From the NCBI RefSeq assembly GCF_030816615.1, contig NZ_JAUSYD010000001.1:5788501-5852500 (forward strand): a stretch of DNA of 64,000 bases. The letters are read 5' to 3'. The notes beneath the pieces were generated by a model. That model was given only the letters and a program-made list of their open reading frames with translations, was not told the origin of the DNA and ran no database searches. Position 1 is the stretch's first letter. Each line of letters starts with the position of its first letter. This document shows, piece after piece, positions 35,166 through 44,544 of the stretch. A program made the position numbers and the translations under genes. The DNA comes from Streptomyces sp. B1I3. Lineage in GTDB: Bacteria > Actinomycetota > Actinomycetes > Streptomycetales > Streptomycetaceae.

Positions 35166-35444
35166 ATGATCGTACGGATCATGGGGGAGGGCCAGGTGGA
35201 ACTGGCCGACAGCCATGTCGTCGAGCTGGACAAGCTCGACGACGTACTGCTCGCGGAGATGGAGAGCGGTGACGGACCCGGCTTCCGCACCACACTCCAC
35301 GCGCTCCTGGACAAGGTGCGCGAGCTCGGCTCGCCGCTGCCCGACGACTCCCTCGAGCCGTCCGGGCTCATCCTGCCGGCGCCGGACGCCACCCTCGAAG
35401 AGGTGCGCGCCATGCTCGGCGACGGGGGGCTGATCCCCGGCTGA
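35166..35444 (+). CDS. PspA-associated protein PspAA
   Basis: 92 residues, starting MIVRIMGEGQVELAD and containing LDDVLLAEM and RTTLHALLDKVRELG, the compact alpha/beta domain found next to pspA in actinobacteria and archaea and named PspAA. It is proposed to partner PspA in membrane-stress responses. ATG 35166 follows the pspA stop by 10 bp with a GAGGG ribosome binding site, so the two are one operon. A hairpin follows. Confidence 0.85.
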   Translation: MIVRIMGEGQVELADSHVVELDKLDDVLLAEMESGDGPGFRTTLHALLDKVRELGSPLPDDSLEPSGLILPAPDATLEEVRAMLGDGGLIPG

Positions 35445-35468
35445 CGGGGAAGCCCGCTCCACACTCCC

Positions 35469-35519
35469 CGCCGTGCCCCGCCCCGGCCCCACCGGTGCGG
35501 GGCACGGCGCTGTACCGGG
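35469..35519 (+). terminator. Terminator after pspA-pspAA
   Basis: CGCCGTGCCCCGC (35469-35481) pairs with GCGGGGCACGGCG (35507-35519). The 25-nt loop can fold further through CCGG/CCGG. Confidence 0.75.
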
Positions 35520-35587
35520 CCGGTTCCGGGGCCGCATCCGTACGGCGCCGGGCCGGCCCGGCTACGGCACGCCGTACCGTTCTGGGG

Positions 35588-36859
35588 GTGACCACCCTCG
35601 GAACAGGGCTCGTACGCGTCCGCCGCTGGCTGCGCGGCCATCCCCTCGCCTTCGACGGGGCGCTCGCCGCCGCCGTGCTCGCCTGCATGGTCTGCGCGTC
35701 GTTCGCCGAGCCGGACCCGGGTCACGGGCGGCCCATCTTCGGTGAGCGCACCCCCGGGGCCTGGAGCGTCCTCCTGATGGTGCTCGCCGCGGCGGCCCTG
35801 GTGCTGCGCAGGCGGCGGCCCATGACCGTACTGGCCGCGACCGGACTGCTGTCCGCCGCCGAGTTCGTCCTGATGGACCCGCCCGCCCCCGTCGTGATGA
35901 GCGCGGTCGTCGCGCTCTTCACCGTCGCTGCCAGTACCGACCGCCCCACGACCTGGCGGGTCGGCCTGCTGACCATGGCGGTGCTGACCCTGACCGCGAT
36001 GGTGGTCGGTTCGTCGCCCTGGTACAGCCAGGAGAACGTCGGTGTCCTCGCCTGGACCGGGCTGGCCTGCGCCGCCGGGGACGCCGTGCGCAGCAGGCGG
36101 GCGTTCGTCGACGCGATCAGGGAAAGGGCCGAGCGGGCGGAACGCACCCGCGAGGAGGAGGCCCGCCGCCGGGTCGCCGAGGAGCGGTTGCGGATCGCCC
36201 GGGACCTGCACGACGTCGTCGCCCACCACATCGCCCTGGTCAACGTGCAGGCCGGGGTGGCCGCACACGTCATGGACAAGCGCCCGGACCAGGCGAAGGA
36301 GGCGCTGGCGCACGTACGCGAGGCCAGCCGTTCCGCCCTGGGCGAGCTGCGGGCCACGGTAGGGCTGCTGCGCCAGTCCGGCGACCCGGAGGCGCCCACG
36401 GAACCGGCACCGGGACTCGCCGTCCTCGACGCGCTGATCGACACGTTCCGCAACACCGGACTCCCCGTCGAGGTGGCCTGCACGGACCCGGACAACCCGT
36501 TGCCCGCGGCCGTGGATCTCGCGGCCTACCGTGTCATCCAGGAGGCCCTGACCAACGTGCGCAAGCATGCGGGCGCCGGGGCGAAGGCCGAGGTGAGCGT
36601 CGTACGGGTGGGGGCGACGGCCGAGGTCACCGTGCTCGACGACGGCGCGGGCGCGGGCGCGTCGTGCCCCGCGGAGCACGACGGCGGCGGCCACGGACTC
36701 GTCGGCATGCGGGAGCGCGTCACCGCCCTCGGCGGCACCCTCACCGCGGGTCCCCGGTACGGCGGCGGGTTCCGCGTCCATGCGATCCTGCCCGTCATGC
36801 CCCGCGCGGACGGGCCGGAGGTACCGGGCACGACGGAGGGGGCGGGGGGACGCTCATGA
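35588..36859 (+). CDS. Two-component sensor histidine kinase (NarL/DesK type)
   Basis: 423 residues. The first ~165 contain about five membrane helices without an extracellular sensor domain, so it probably senses membrane state. A short coiled coil (ERAERAERTREEEARRR) leads to the HisKA_3 dimerisation motif RIARDLHDVVAHH with phospho-acceptor His208. The ATPase domain has QEALTNVRKHA (N box) and GHGLVGMRERV (G box). GTG 35588 lies 7 nt after TACCGT (35575-35580), a leaderless layout. Its end overlaps the response regulator by ATGA. It follows pspA-pspAA but has its own promoter. Confidence 0.93.
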   Translation: MTTLGTGLVRVRRWLRGHPLAFDGALAAAVLACMVCASFAEPDPGHGRPIFGERTPGAWSVLLMVLAAAALVLRRRRPMTVLAATGLLSAAEFVLMDPPAPVVMSAVVALFTVAASTDRPTTWRVGLLTMAVLTLTAMVVGSSPWYSQENVGVLAWTGLACAAGDAVRSRRAFVDAIRERAERAERTREEEARRRVAEERLRIARDLHDVVAHHIALVNVQAGVAAHVMDKRPDQAKEALAHVREASRSALGELRATVGLLRQSGDPEAPTEPAPGLAVLDALIDTFRNTGLPVEVACTDPDNPLPAAVDLAAYRVIQEALTNVRKHAGAGAKAEVSVVRVGATAEVTVLDDGAGAGASCPAEHDGGGHGLVGMRERVTALGGTLTAGPRYGGGFRVHAILPVMPRADGPEVPGTTEGAGGRS

Positions 36860-37545
36860 CACCGATCAAGGTGCTGCTCGCCGACGACCAGGCGCTGCTG
36901 CGCAGCGCGTTCCGGGTGCTGGTCGACTCGGAGCCCGACATGCACGTCGTCGGAGAGGCCGCGGACGGCGCGGAGGCTGTCGCGCTGGCCCGCTCGACGC
37001 GCGCCGACGTCGTCCTGATGGACATCCGGATGCCCGGCACCGACGGGCTCACCGCCACCCGGACGATCAGCGGGGACCCGGATCTGGCCGGGGTGCGCAT
37101 CGTCATGCTCACCACCTTCGAGGTGGACGAGTACGTGGTGCAGGCCCTGCGCGCGGGGGCCTCCGGCTTCCTGGGGAAGGGCGCCGAACCCGAGGAGCTG
37201 CTCAACGCCATCCGGGTCGCCGCCGCCGGGGAGGCGCTGCTCTCCCCGGTCGCGACCAAGGGCCTCATCGCGACCTTCCTCGCGCAGGACGACAGCACGG
37301 ACGGGGGGCCGGACGCCGCCCGGTACTCCGAACGGCTCGCTGCGCTCACCGGGCGCGAGCGCGAGGTGCTCGTCCTGGTCGCGGGCGGGCACTCCAACGA
37401 CCAGATCGCGGAGCGGCTCGTCGTCAGCCCTCTCACCGTCAAGACGCATGTGAACCGGGCGATGGCGAAGCTGGGTGCGCGAGACCGTGCCCAATTGGTC
37501 GTCATTGCGTACGAATCGGGCCTGGTGCGTCCCAGGGTGGAGTAA
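36856..37545 (+). CDS. LuxR/NarL-family response regulator
   Basis: 229 residues. The receiver domain carries Asp10/Asp11, phospho-acceptor Asp56 (VVLMDIRMPGTDG) and Lys108 (GFLGKGA). A linker leads to a LuxR helix-turn-helix near 160-225 (ALTGREREVLVLVAGGHSNDQIAERL; TVKTHVNRAMAKLGARDR). The start ATG 36856 overlaps the kinase stop codon, so the pair is coupled. The RND transporter 184 bp downstream is the nearest potential target. Confidence 0.95.
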   Translation: MTPIKVLLADDQALLRSAFRVLVDSEPDMHVVGEAADGAEAVALARSTRADVVLMDIRMPGTDGLTATRTISGDPDLAGVRIVMLTTFEVDEYVVQALRAGASGFLGKGAEPEELLNAIRVAAAGEALLSPVATKGLIATFLAQDDSTDGGPDAARYSERLAALTGREREVLVLVAGGHSNDQIAERLVVSPLTVKTHVNRAMAKLGARDRAQLVVIAYESGLVRPRVE

Positions 37546-37729
37546 CGGGTGGAGATCCGGACTACTCCAGCTGCGGTATGCGCGTGGTGAGAAAGCAACC
37601 CGGGGGCCGACGATTCCGTCCCGCGGACCGGCGATCGTATAGGTGGGCGGGCTGTGTCCCCTTGATCGCCGCATTGCTGTGCGAGCAGCCGCCTATCTGC
37701 CGCGTACGCCACAGAAGAGAGACCCACCC

Positions 37730-40700
37730 ATGTCCTGGCTGTCCAGATTCAGCCTCGCACAACGGGCCCTGATCGGGCTGATCTCGATCGTCGCGCTCGT
37801 TTTCGGAGCGATCGCGATCCCGCAGCTCAAGCAGCAGCTGCTGCCCACCATCGAACTGCCGATGGTGTCGGTGCTGGCGCCCTACGAGGGTGCGTCCCCC
37901 GATGTGGTCGAGAAGCAGGTCGTCGAGCCCCTCGAGAACGCCATCAAGGCCGTCGACGGCGTCGAGGGCGTCACCTCCACCGCCAGCGAGGGCAACGCCG
38001 TCGTCATGGCGAGCTTCGACTTCGGTGACGAAGGCACGAAGCAGCTCGTCGCCGACATCCAGCAGGCGGTGAACCGCGCCCGCATCCAGCTGCCCGAGGA
38101 CGTGGACCCGCAGGTCATCGCCGGTTCGACGGACGACATCCCGGCCGTCGTCCTCGCCGTCACCTCCGACCAGGACCAGCAGGCGCTCGCCGATCAGCTC
38201 GACCGCACGGTGGTCCCCGCGCTCGAGGACATCGACGGTGTCGGCCAGGTCGCGGTGGACGGTGTCCAGGACCTCCAGGTCTCCGTCGTCCCCGACGACA
38301 AGAAGCTCGCGGCGGCCGGAATGGACGCCGCCTCGCTGGCCCGGGCCCTGCAGGCCGGCGGCGCCACCGTCCCCGCCGGCTCCTTCTCCGAGTCGGGCAA
38401 GAGCCGCACCGTCCAGGTCGGCGGCTCGTTCACCTCGCTCCGGCAGATCGAGGACCTGAGGGTCTCCGCCCAGAACCCGGCGACCGGCAAAGCCGGGAAG
38501 CCGGTCCGCGTCGGGGACATCGCCACGGTGAAGCAGGAGCCCTCCACCGCCGTCTCCATCACCCGGACGAACGGCGAGCCGAGCCTCGCCGTCATGGCGA
38601 CGATGGACAAGGACGGCAGCGCCGTCGCCATCTCGGACGCCGTCCAGGACAAACTCCCCGGCCTGCGCGAGGATCTCGGCGCCGGCGCCGAGCTGACCGT
38701 GGTCTCCGACCAGGGCCCGGCCGTCTCCAAGGCGATCTCCGGCCTGACCACCGAAGGCGCGCTCGGCCTGCTCTTCGCCGTCGTCGTCATCCTGGTCTTC
38801 CTCGCGTCGATCCGCTCGACGCTGGTGACCGCGGTCTCCATCCCGCTCTCCGTCGTCCTCGCACTGATCGTGCTGTGGACCCGTGACCTGTCGCTGAACA
38901 TGCTCACGCTCGGCGCGCTGACGATCGCGATCGGCCGCGTCGTCGACGACTCGATCGTGGTCCTGGAGAACATCAAGCGGCACCTCGGCTACGGCGAGGA
39001 GCGCCAGTCGGCGATCATCACCGCGGTCAAGGAGGTGGCCGGGGCGATCACCTCGTCCACGCTCACCACGGTCGCGGTCTTCCTGCCCATCGGCCTGGTC
39101 GGCGGGATGGTCGGCCAGCTCTTCGGCTCGTTCTCCCTCACCGTCACGGCGGCCCTGCTGGCCTCCCTGCTGGTCTCGCTGACCGTCGTCCCGGTCCTCT
39201 CGTACTGGTTCCTGCGGGCTCCCGAGGGCACCGCCGAGAATCCGGACGAGGTGCGCCGCCAGGCCGAGGAGAAGGAAGCCGCCAGCCGGCTCCAGCGGAT
39301 CTACGTGCCGGTGCTCCACTTCGCCACCCGGCGCCGCGTCACCAGCGTCGTCATCGCCTTCGTGGTCCTGTTCGGCACCCTCGGCATGACGCCCCTGCTG
39401 AAGACGACCCTGTTCGAACCGGGTGAGCAGGAGGTCATCTCCCTCAAGCAGGAGCTGGCCCCCGGCACCAGCCTGGAAGCGGCCGACGAGGCCGCGCGCA
39501 AGGTCGAGAAGGTCCTCGCCGCCGACAAGGGCGTCGGGGACTACCAGGTCACCGTCGGCTCCTCCGGCTTCATGGCGGCCTTCGGCGGCGGTACGGGAGC
39601 CAACCAGGCCTCCTACCAGATCACCCTGAAGGACTCGGCGGACTTCGACGCCGCCGGTCAGCGGATCGACGAGGCCCTCGGCGCGCTCGACGGCATCGGC
39701 GACACGACGATTGCCTCCAGCGGCGGCTTCGGCTCCCAGGATCTGAGCGTCACCGTCAAGGCCGCCGACCCGGACGTCCTGAAGAAGGCCTCCGAACTGG
39801 TGCGCACCGAGGTCACGGAGCTCGACGACGTCACGGACGTCCAGAGCGACCTGGCCCAGAGCGTCCCGCGGATCTCCGTCAAGGCCAACGACAGGGCGGC
39901 GGCCGCCGGCTTCGACCAGACCACTCTCGGTGGAGTGGTGGCGGGGGCGGTGCGCGGCACCCCGTCCGGCAAGGCGGTCATGGACGACACCGAGCGTGAC
40001 GTCGTCGTCAAGTCCTCGCACCCGGCCACCACGACGGCCGAGCTGAAGGCCCTGCCGCTCGGCCCCGTGGAGCTCGGCGACGTCGCCGACGTGGAACTGG
40101 TGCCCGGCCCGGTCACGATGACCCGCATCGACGGCCAGCGTGCCGCGACGGTCACCGCCAAGCCGACCATCGACGACACCGGCGCGGTCAGCAAGGAGCT
40201 CCAGAAGAAGCTCGACGCCCTGGACCTTCCGGAGGGCGCCACCGCGACCATCGGCGGTGTCACCCAGGAGCAGGACGAGGCCAACACGAAGTTGATCCTG
40301 GCCATGCTGGCGGCCGTCGCGATCATCTTCATCCTGTTGGTGGCCACCTTCCGGTCGCTCATCCAGCCGCTGATCCTGCTGGTCTCCATCCCCTTCGCCG
40401 CGACGGGCGCCCTCGGGCTCCTCATCATCACCGGCACCCCGATGGGCGTCCCGGCGATGATCGGCATGCTGATGCTGATCGGCATCGTGGTGACCAACGC
40501 GATCGTGCTGATCGACCTGATCAACCAGTACAGGTCGCAGGGCATGGGCGTCGTCGAAGCCGTCGTCGAGGGCGGCCGTCACCGTCTGCGCCCGATCCTG
40601 ATGACGGCACTCGCGACGATCTTCGCCCTGCTCCCGATGGCGCTCGGCGTCACGGGCGAGGGCGGCTTCATCTCGCAGCCGCTGGCGGTCGTGGTGATCG

Positions 40701-40885
40701 GCGGTCTGATCACCTCCACGCTGCTGACCCTGCTCCTGGTGCCGACGCTCTACGCGATGGTCGAGCTCCGCAAGGAGCGCCGCGCGAAGAAGAAGGCGGC
40801 GAAGCGGTCGGCCAGGTCCGGCGTGACGGCCTCCGCAGCGTCGGAGGAAGCCTCCTCCGACGAGCCGGAGCCGGCGAAGGCCTGA
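37730..40885 (+). CDS. RND-superfamily efflux permease (AcrB/HAE1-like)
   Basis: 1,051 residues with the two-fold RND plan: helix 1 (SLAQRALIGLISIVALVFGA), a large extracytoplasmic loop, helices 2-6, a second loop, then helices 7-12. The proton-relay segment GRVVDDSIVVLENIKRH in helix 4 has the paired Asp residues of HAE1 pumps. Unlike Gram-negative AcrB systems there is no adaptor or outer-membrane gene beside it, as expected for an actinobacterium. Substrate unknown; drugs or lipids are possible. It lies downstream of the two-component system and ends in a strong terminator. Confidence 0.92.
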   Translation: MSWLSRFSLAQRALIGLISIVALVFGAIAIPQLKQQLLPTIELPMVSVLAPYEGASPDVVEKQVVEPLENAIKAVDGVEGVTSTASEGNAVVMASFDFGDEGTKQLVADIQQAVNRARIQLPEDVDPQVIAGSTDDIPAVVLAVTSDQDQQALADQLDRTVVPALEDIDGVGQVAVDGVQDLQVSVVPDDKKLAAAGMDAASLARALQAGGATVPAGSFSESGKSRTVQVGGSFTSLRQIEDLRVSAQNPATGKAGKPVRVGDIATVKQEPSTAVSITRTNGEPSLAVMATMDKDGSAVAISDAVQDKLPGLREDLGAGAELTVVSDQGPAVSKAISGLTTEGALGLLFAVVVILVFLASIRSTLVTAVSIPLSVVLALIVLWTRDLSLNMLTLGALTIAIGRVVDDSIVVLENIKRHLGYGEERQSAIITAVKEVAGAITSSTLTTVAVFLPIGLVGGMVGQLFGSFSLTVTAALLASLLVSLTVVPVLSYWFLRAPEGTAENPDEVRRQAEEKEAASRLQRIYVPVLHFATRRRVTSVVIAFVVLFGTLGMTPLLKTTLFEPGEQEVISLKQELAPGTSLEAADEAARKVEKVLAADKGVGDYQVTVGSSGFMAAFGGGTGANQASYQITLKDSADFDAAGQRIDEALGALDGIGDTTIASSGGFGSQDLSVTVKAADPDVLKKASELVRTEVTELDDVTDVQSDLAQSVPRISVKANDRAAAAGFDQTTLGGVVAGAVRGTPSGKAVMDDTERDVVVKSSHPATTTAELKALPLGPVELGDVADVELVPGPVTMTRIDGQRAATVTAKPTIDDTGAVSKELQKKLDALDLPEGATATIGGVTQEQDEANTKLILAMLAAVAIIFILLVATFRSLIQPLILLVSIPFAATGALGLLIITGTPMGVPAMIGMLMLIGIVVTNAIVLIDLINQYRSQGMGVVEAVVEGGRHRLRPILMTALATIFALLPMALGVTGEGGFISQPLAVVVIGGLITSTLLTLLLVPTLYAMVELRKERRAKKKAAKRSARSGVTASAASEEASSDEPEPAKA

Positions 40886-40903
40886 CGGCACCCGGCCGCC
40901 ACG

Positions 40904-40947
40904 GCAGAGGCCCCCGATGCCGCACCACGGCATCGGGGGCCTTCTGC
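40904..40947 (+). terminator. Terminator after the RND permease gene
   Basis: A 14-bp perfect stem GGCCCCCGATGCCG / CGGCATCGGGGGCC (40909-40922 with 40928-40941), 5-nt loop, extended by GCAGA/TCTGC across a one-base bulge. Confidence 0.88.
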
Positions 40948-41099
40948 TGTCAGGAACCGTGACCCGGACCCGGGCCCCTGGCGTCCCGGGGACACGTCGA
41001 ACCCCTCAGGGGAGCTGGTCCGGGGCGGGTCCGGCCTGGCATCGTGGCCCGGTCCCCGTCCGCGGGCCCCGCCCGCGAGCGAGGTCCGCTCCCGCAGCC

Positions 41100-42278
41100 C
41101 TACGGCAGCGCGAGCATCCGCTCCAGCGCCAGCTTCGCGTACTTCTCCGTCTCGGCGTCGACCTGGATCCGGTTGACCAGCTTGCCCTCGGCCAGCGACT
41201 CCAGGGTCCACACCAGGTGCGGCAGGTCGATCCGGTTCATCGTCGAGCAGAAGCACACCGTCTTGTCGAGGAAGACGATCTCCTTGTCCTCGGCGGCGAA
41301 ACGGTTCGCCAGCCGGCGCACCAGGTTCAGCTCCGTGCCGATCGCCCACTTCGAGCCGGCCGGAGCCGCCTCCAGCGCCTTGATGATGTACTCCGTCGAG
41401 CCCACCTGGTCCGCGGCCGCCACGACCTCGTGCTTGCACTCGGGGTGCACCAGCACGTTGACGCCCGGGATGCGCTCCCGCACGTCATTGACGGACTCCA
41501 CCGAGAAGCGCCCGTGGACCGAGCAGTGCCCGCGCCACAGGATCATCTTCGCGTTCCGCAGCTCCTCGTCGCTCAGTCCGCCGTTCGGCTTGTGCGGGTT
41601 GTAGAGGACGCAGTCCTCCAGGCTCATGCCCATGTCCCGGACGGCCGTGTTGCGGCCCAGGTGCTGGTCCGGCAGGAAGAGCACCTTGTCGCCCTGCTCG
41701 AAGGCCCACTCCAGGGCCCGCTTCGCGTTGGACGAGGTGCAGATCGTGCCGCCGTGCCGGCCGGTGAAGGCCTTGATGTCGGCGGAGGAGTTCATGTACG
41801 AGACCGGCACGACCTGGCCGGCGACGCCCGCCTCCGTCAGCACGTCCCAGCACTCGGCGACCTGCTCGGCCGTGGCCATGTCGGCCATCGAGCACCCTGC
41901 CGCCAGGTCCGGCAGCACGACCTTCTGGTCGTCACCCGTGAGGATGTCCGCCGACTCGGCCATGAAGTGCACACCGCAGAAGACGATGTACTCGGCCCCG
42001 GGCCGCGCCGCCGCGTCCCGGGCGAGCTTGAAGGAGTCGCCGGTGACGTCCGCGAACTGGATGACCTCGTCGCGCTGGTAGTGGTGGCCGAGGACGAAGA
42101 CCTTGTCCCCGAGCTTCTCCTTGGCGGCGCGGGCGCGCTCCACCAGGTCCGGGTCGGAGGGGGAGGGCAGGTCGCCGGGGCACTCGACGCCGCGCTCGCT
42201 CCGCGGGTCGGCCTCGCGGCCCAGCAGAAGCAGGGCGAGGGGCGTCGGCTGGACATCCAGGGGCTGGGCGGTGGTCAC
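41100..42278 (-). CDS. nadA: Quinolinate synthase
   Basis: 392 residues. A [4Fe-4S] enzyme condensing iminoaspartate with dihydroxyacetone phosphate in de novo NAD synthesis. Visible motifs are VLGHHYQRDEVIQFADVTGDS, VFCGVHFMAESADIL with the first cluster Cys, LPDLAAGCSMADMA, and the C-terminal VCFCSTMNRIDL with the last cluster Cys. Start GTG 42278 (VTTAQPLDVQ) has GAAAGGG about 8 nt upstream; GTG 42287 is an alternative. nadB and nadC are not adjacent. Two 13-bp palindrome-like sites sit in its promoter, and the divergent gene encodes an Fe-S carrier. Confidence 0.96.
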   Translation of the reverse strand: MTTAQPLDVQPTPLALLLLGREADPRSERGVECPGDLPSPSDPDLVERARAAKEKLGDKVFVLGHHYQRDEVIQFADVTGDSFKLARDAAARPGAEYIVFCGVHFMAESADILTGDDQKVVLPDLAAGCSMADMATAEQVAECWDVLTEAGVAGQVVPVSYMNSSADIKAFTGRHGGTICTSSNAKRALEWAFEQGDKVLFLPDQHLGRNTAVRDMGMSLEDCVLYNPHKPNGGLSDEELRNAKMILWRGHCSVHGRFSVESVNDVRERIPGVNVLVHPECKHEVVAAADQVGSTEYIIKALEAAPAGSKWAIGTELNLVRRLANRFAAEDKEIVFLDKTVCFCSTMNRIDLPHLVWTLESLAEGKLVNRIQVDAETEKYAKLALERMLALP

Positions 42279-42314
42279 GACACGCACCCTTTCTTTTCTG
42301 CGAACGAGCCTTTT

Positions 42315-42361
42315 CGTCTAATTGACGTTATCTATCATAGCCGCTTCACGTCAGATTGACG
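42315..42361. promoter_or_regulatory. Twin 13-bp operator-like repeats in the nadA/erpA divergent region
   Basis: CGTCTAATTGACG (42315-42327) and CGTCAGATTGACG (42349-42361) differ by two bases, are each dyad-symmetric, and lie 34 bp apart start to start, about three helical turns. Between them is TATGAT (reverse strand, 42334-42339), the probable nadA -10. Confidence 0.65.
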
Positions 42362-42508
42362 ATGCCGATCGTGTCGATGTGACGCATCCCCGGGTGGAGG
42401 CGGTGTGCGAGCATGAAGGGAACAGATACGCGCCTGGCCCGGAATGAATCCGCGGCCCCGATGGTTGGACCGTCGGCAAGCAGTCCGACAAACCCGGGAG
42501 AGAAGCAG

Positions 42509-42865
42509 ATGTCCGTATCGGACGAGACCACCACCGTGAGCGACGGCATCCTCCTGTCCGACGCCGCCGCAGCCAAGGTCAAGGCCCTGCTGGAGCAGGA
42601 AGGCCGTGACGACCTCGCGCTGCGCGTCGCCGTACAGCCCGGAGGCTGCTCGGGCCTGCGGTACCAGCTCTTCTTCGACGAGCGCTCGCTCGACGGCGAC
42701 GTCGTGAAGGACTTCGACGGCGTCAAGGTCGTCACCGACCGGATGAGCGCTCCGTACCTGGGCGGCGCCTCCGTCGACTTCGTGGACACCATCGAGAAGC
42801 AGGGCTTCACGATCGACAACCCGAACGCCACGGGCTCGTGCGCCTGCGGTGACTCCTTCAGCTGA
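42509..42865 (+). CDS. A-type iron-sulfur carrier (ErpA/HesB family)
   Basis: 118 residues. Family cysteines are Cys47 (QPGGCSGLRY), Cys111 and Cys113 (SCACGDSFS), which bind the transferred Fe-S cluster. These carriers deliver clusters to enzymes such as quinolinate synthase and lipoyl synthase, both encoded here. GGGAG at 42497-42501 sets ATG 42509. It diverges from nadA, and a 20-bp hairpin follows. From memory the mycobacterial counterpart also lies two genes from adenosine kinase. Confidence 0.92.
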   Translation: MSVSDETTTVSDGILLSDAAAAKVKALLEQEGRDDLALRVAVQPGGCSGLRYQLFFDERSLDGDVVKDFDGVKVVTDRMSAPYLGGASVDFVDTIEKQGFTIDNPNATGSCACGDSFS

Positions 42866-42879
42866 GCCCACCCGCACGC

Positions 42880-42924
42880 CGACGGCGGCGCTCCCGGCAT
42901 TCAGTGCCGGGAGCGCCGCCGTCG
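42880..42924 (+). terminator. Terminator after the A-type carrier gene
   Basis: A perfect 20-bp stem (42880-42899 with 42905-42924, starting CGACGGCGGC) and a TTCAG loop; it may also stop the convergent gene that ends at 42957. Confidence 0.9.
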
Positions 42925-42956
42925 CCGTGTGTGCGGCAGGCCGGGCGCGGGGTCCG

Positions 42957-44402
42957 TCAGCCGCGCGGCACCGCGGCGCCCGACGTCCCGTCGACCACCG
43001 CGCGCCCGTCCAGCGGTGCGTCCAGCGTCACCGTCCGGGTCTGCGTCTCGGCGATCATGATGCAGACCTCCTCGGGGTCGGGCTTCGAGGCGGTGACCGT
43101 GACCCGGACCGTGCTGCCGCTCTCCGTGGCGTGCGCCGTGTACTCGCCGCACACACCGCCCCAGAAGGTCACCTCCAGCGTCCGCCCGTCGGCGCTGTAT
43201 CCGATGAGACTCGCGCCCTCGCCCTGTGGATCCTGTGTGGGCTCCGGGGTCGGCCGGGTCTCTTCCTTCGCCAGGTGGTCCGGGTCGACCGCCACCCGGA
43301 CGACGGTCTCCTGGGGCCCGCCGCCCTCCGGCCGCACGGAGAAGAGCCAGGACGGAACGAGCACCTGCTCGCCGTCCGAGCGCCGGGGGGCGAGGCCCAG
43401 TACCGCCTTCTCGACCGTCAGGGTGGTGGCAGGCCGCTTCCCGTCCGCCGATGCGCACCCGGTCCCCGGCGCGGTGAGGTCGCCCTCCAGCGGCACGGGG
43501 GCCGCGCAGCCGCCGATACCGCTCTTCGCGCCGTGCCGGTTCTCCGCGTTCAGCTGCCTCAGGGCGTCGTCGGCGCCGACCACCGGATAGCTGTGACTCT
43601 TGTGCAGGCCCTTCAGCTGCCCGCTGCCCCCGACGATCTCGCCCCCGGGGCCCACCTGGATGCCGGTCGACCAGCCGTACGTCGGCAGCCCGCCGACCAC
43701 GGGGTCGGCGTCGACCACCCGTACGGAACCCATCAGCCCGCGCGCGTCGAGCGCCGCGTCCTCCTGTCCCACGGCCTCGAGGACCGGCGCCGCGGCGGCC
43801 TCGGCGGCCTTCTCCCCGACCGGGGACCCGGACTCCGTGGAGCGGCCCGGCTTGTCGCAGGCCGCGACGGAGGCGCAGTCGTCCGTGCCGCCGGAGGCGT
43901 ACCGCGCGAAGGTCCATGAGCCGGGCGCCTGCTCGGTCACCCTCAGAAGGGGCCCGGAGCCGTCCCCGTCGCTGCCCACCTTCCAGGCCGTACCGTCCGT
44001 GTGCGGGGTGCCCCGCACCCCGAGTGCCTTCGCGAGCCGGGCGACCTCGGCCGCTGTCACCGTGCCCGAGGCCCGGTGGACGGCCGCCGTCCCGGGGCCG
44101 TCGGGCAGGTCGCCGGCGGCGCGGTAGACGACCCCGCTGCCATGCGGATCCGGCTCGCCCGGGGCGATGCCCTGCGGCGGCGCCGACGGGCTGTCCGCCG
44201 GGAGGTCCAGGGAGAGCAGGGGCGCCCTGGAGTCCGCCGGGGCGGAGCGGCCGGTGCCCGGGCCCGGATCGCCCGAAGCGGTCGTGGCCCAGTACGCGCC
44301 ACCGCCCCCGGCCAGCAGTACGGCCGCCGCCACCGACGCCACGGCGTACGGCGACCGCCGCCGGGTGGCGGTCACGTCATTCTCGGGTCGCTCGGTGCTC
44401 AC
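42957..44402 (-). CDS. Membrane-anchored extracytoplasmic protein of unknown function
   Basis: 481 residues. A short cytoplasmic N-terminus, one membrane helix (about 18-42, YAVASVAAAVLLAGGGGAYW) and a large Pro/Gly/Ala-rich extracytoplasmic part. The latter contains Cys pairs in DDCASVAACDK, GGCAAPV/GTGCAS and GVCGEY/EVCIM that could form disulfides, and a beta-rich centre (YGWSTGIQVGPGGEIVGGSG). I recognise no family. It lies between the Fe-S carrier and a small conserved gene, and is not obviously in an operon. Confidence 0.72.
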   Translation of the reverse strand: MSTERPENDVTATRRRSPYAVASVAAAVLLAGGGGAYWATTASGDPGPGTGRSAPADSRAPLLSLDLPADSPSAPPQGIAPGEPDPHGSGVVYRAAGDLPDGPGTAAVHRASGTVTAAEVARLAKALGVRGTPHTDGTAWKVGSDGDGSGPLLRVTEQAPGSWTFARYASGGTDDCASVAACDKPGRSTESGSPVGEKAAEAAAAPVLEAVGQEDAALDARGLMGSVRVVDADPVVGGLPTYGWSTGIQVGPGGEIVGGSGQLKGLHKSHSYPVVGADDALRQLNAENRHGAKSGIGGCAAPVPLEGDLTAPGTGCASADGKRPATTLTVEKAVLGLAPRRSDGEQVLVPSWLFSVRPEGGGPQETVVRVAVDPDHLAKEETRPTPEPTQDPQGEGASLIGYSADGRTLEVTFWGGVCGEYTAHATESGSTVRVTVTASKPDPEEVCIMIAETQTRTVTLDAPLDGRAVVDGTSGAAVPRG

Positions 44403-44544
44403 CGGATCGCTCCTTCACCTGCACAGCCGCCACCGGCTCATCGCCTGGCCCCCGGACGGGGACAACGGTGGGACGGAACGGGTGAGCGCCCGGTTCCACC
44501 GGGTGCGCGCGCGAGGGCCGCCGGGAAGCCTCCTGGGCCGGGGC

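Noticed and set aside
42315-42361. Reading TTGACG in the twin dyads as rightward -35 elements for the Fe-S carrier gene
   Set aside because: No TAnnnT hexamer occurs 16-19 bp downstream of either copy; the symmetry and position fit operators better.
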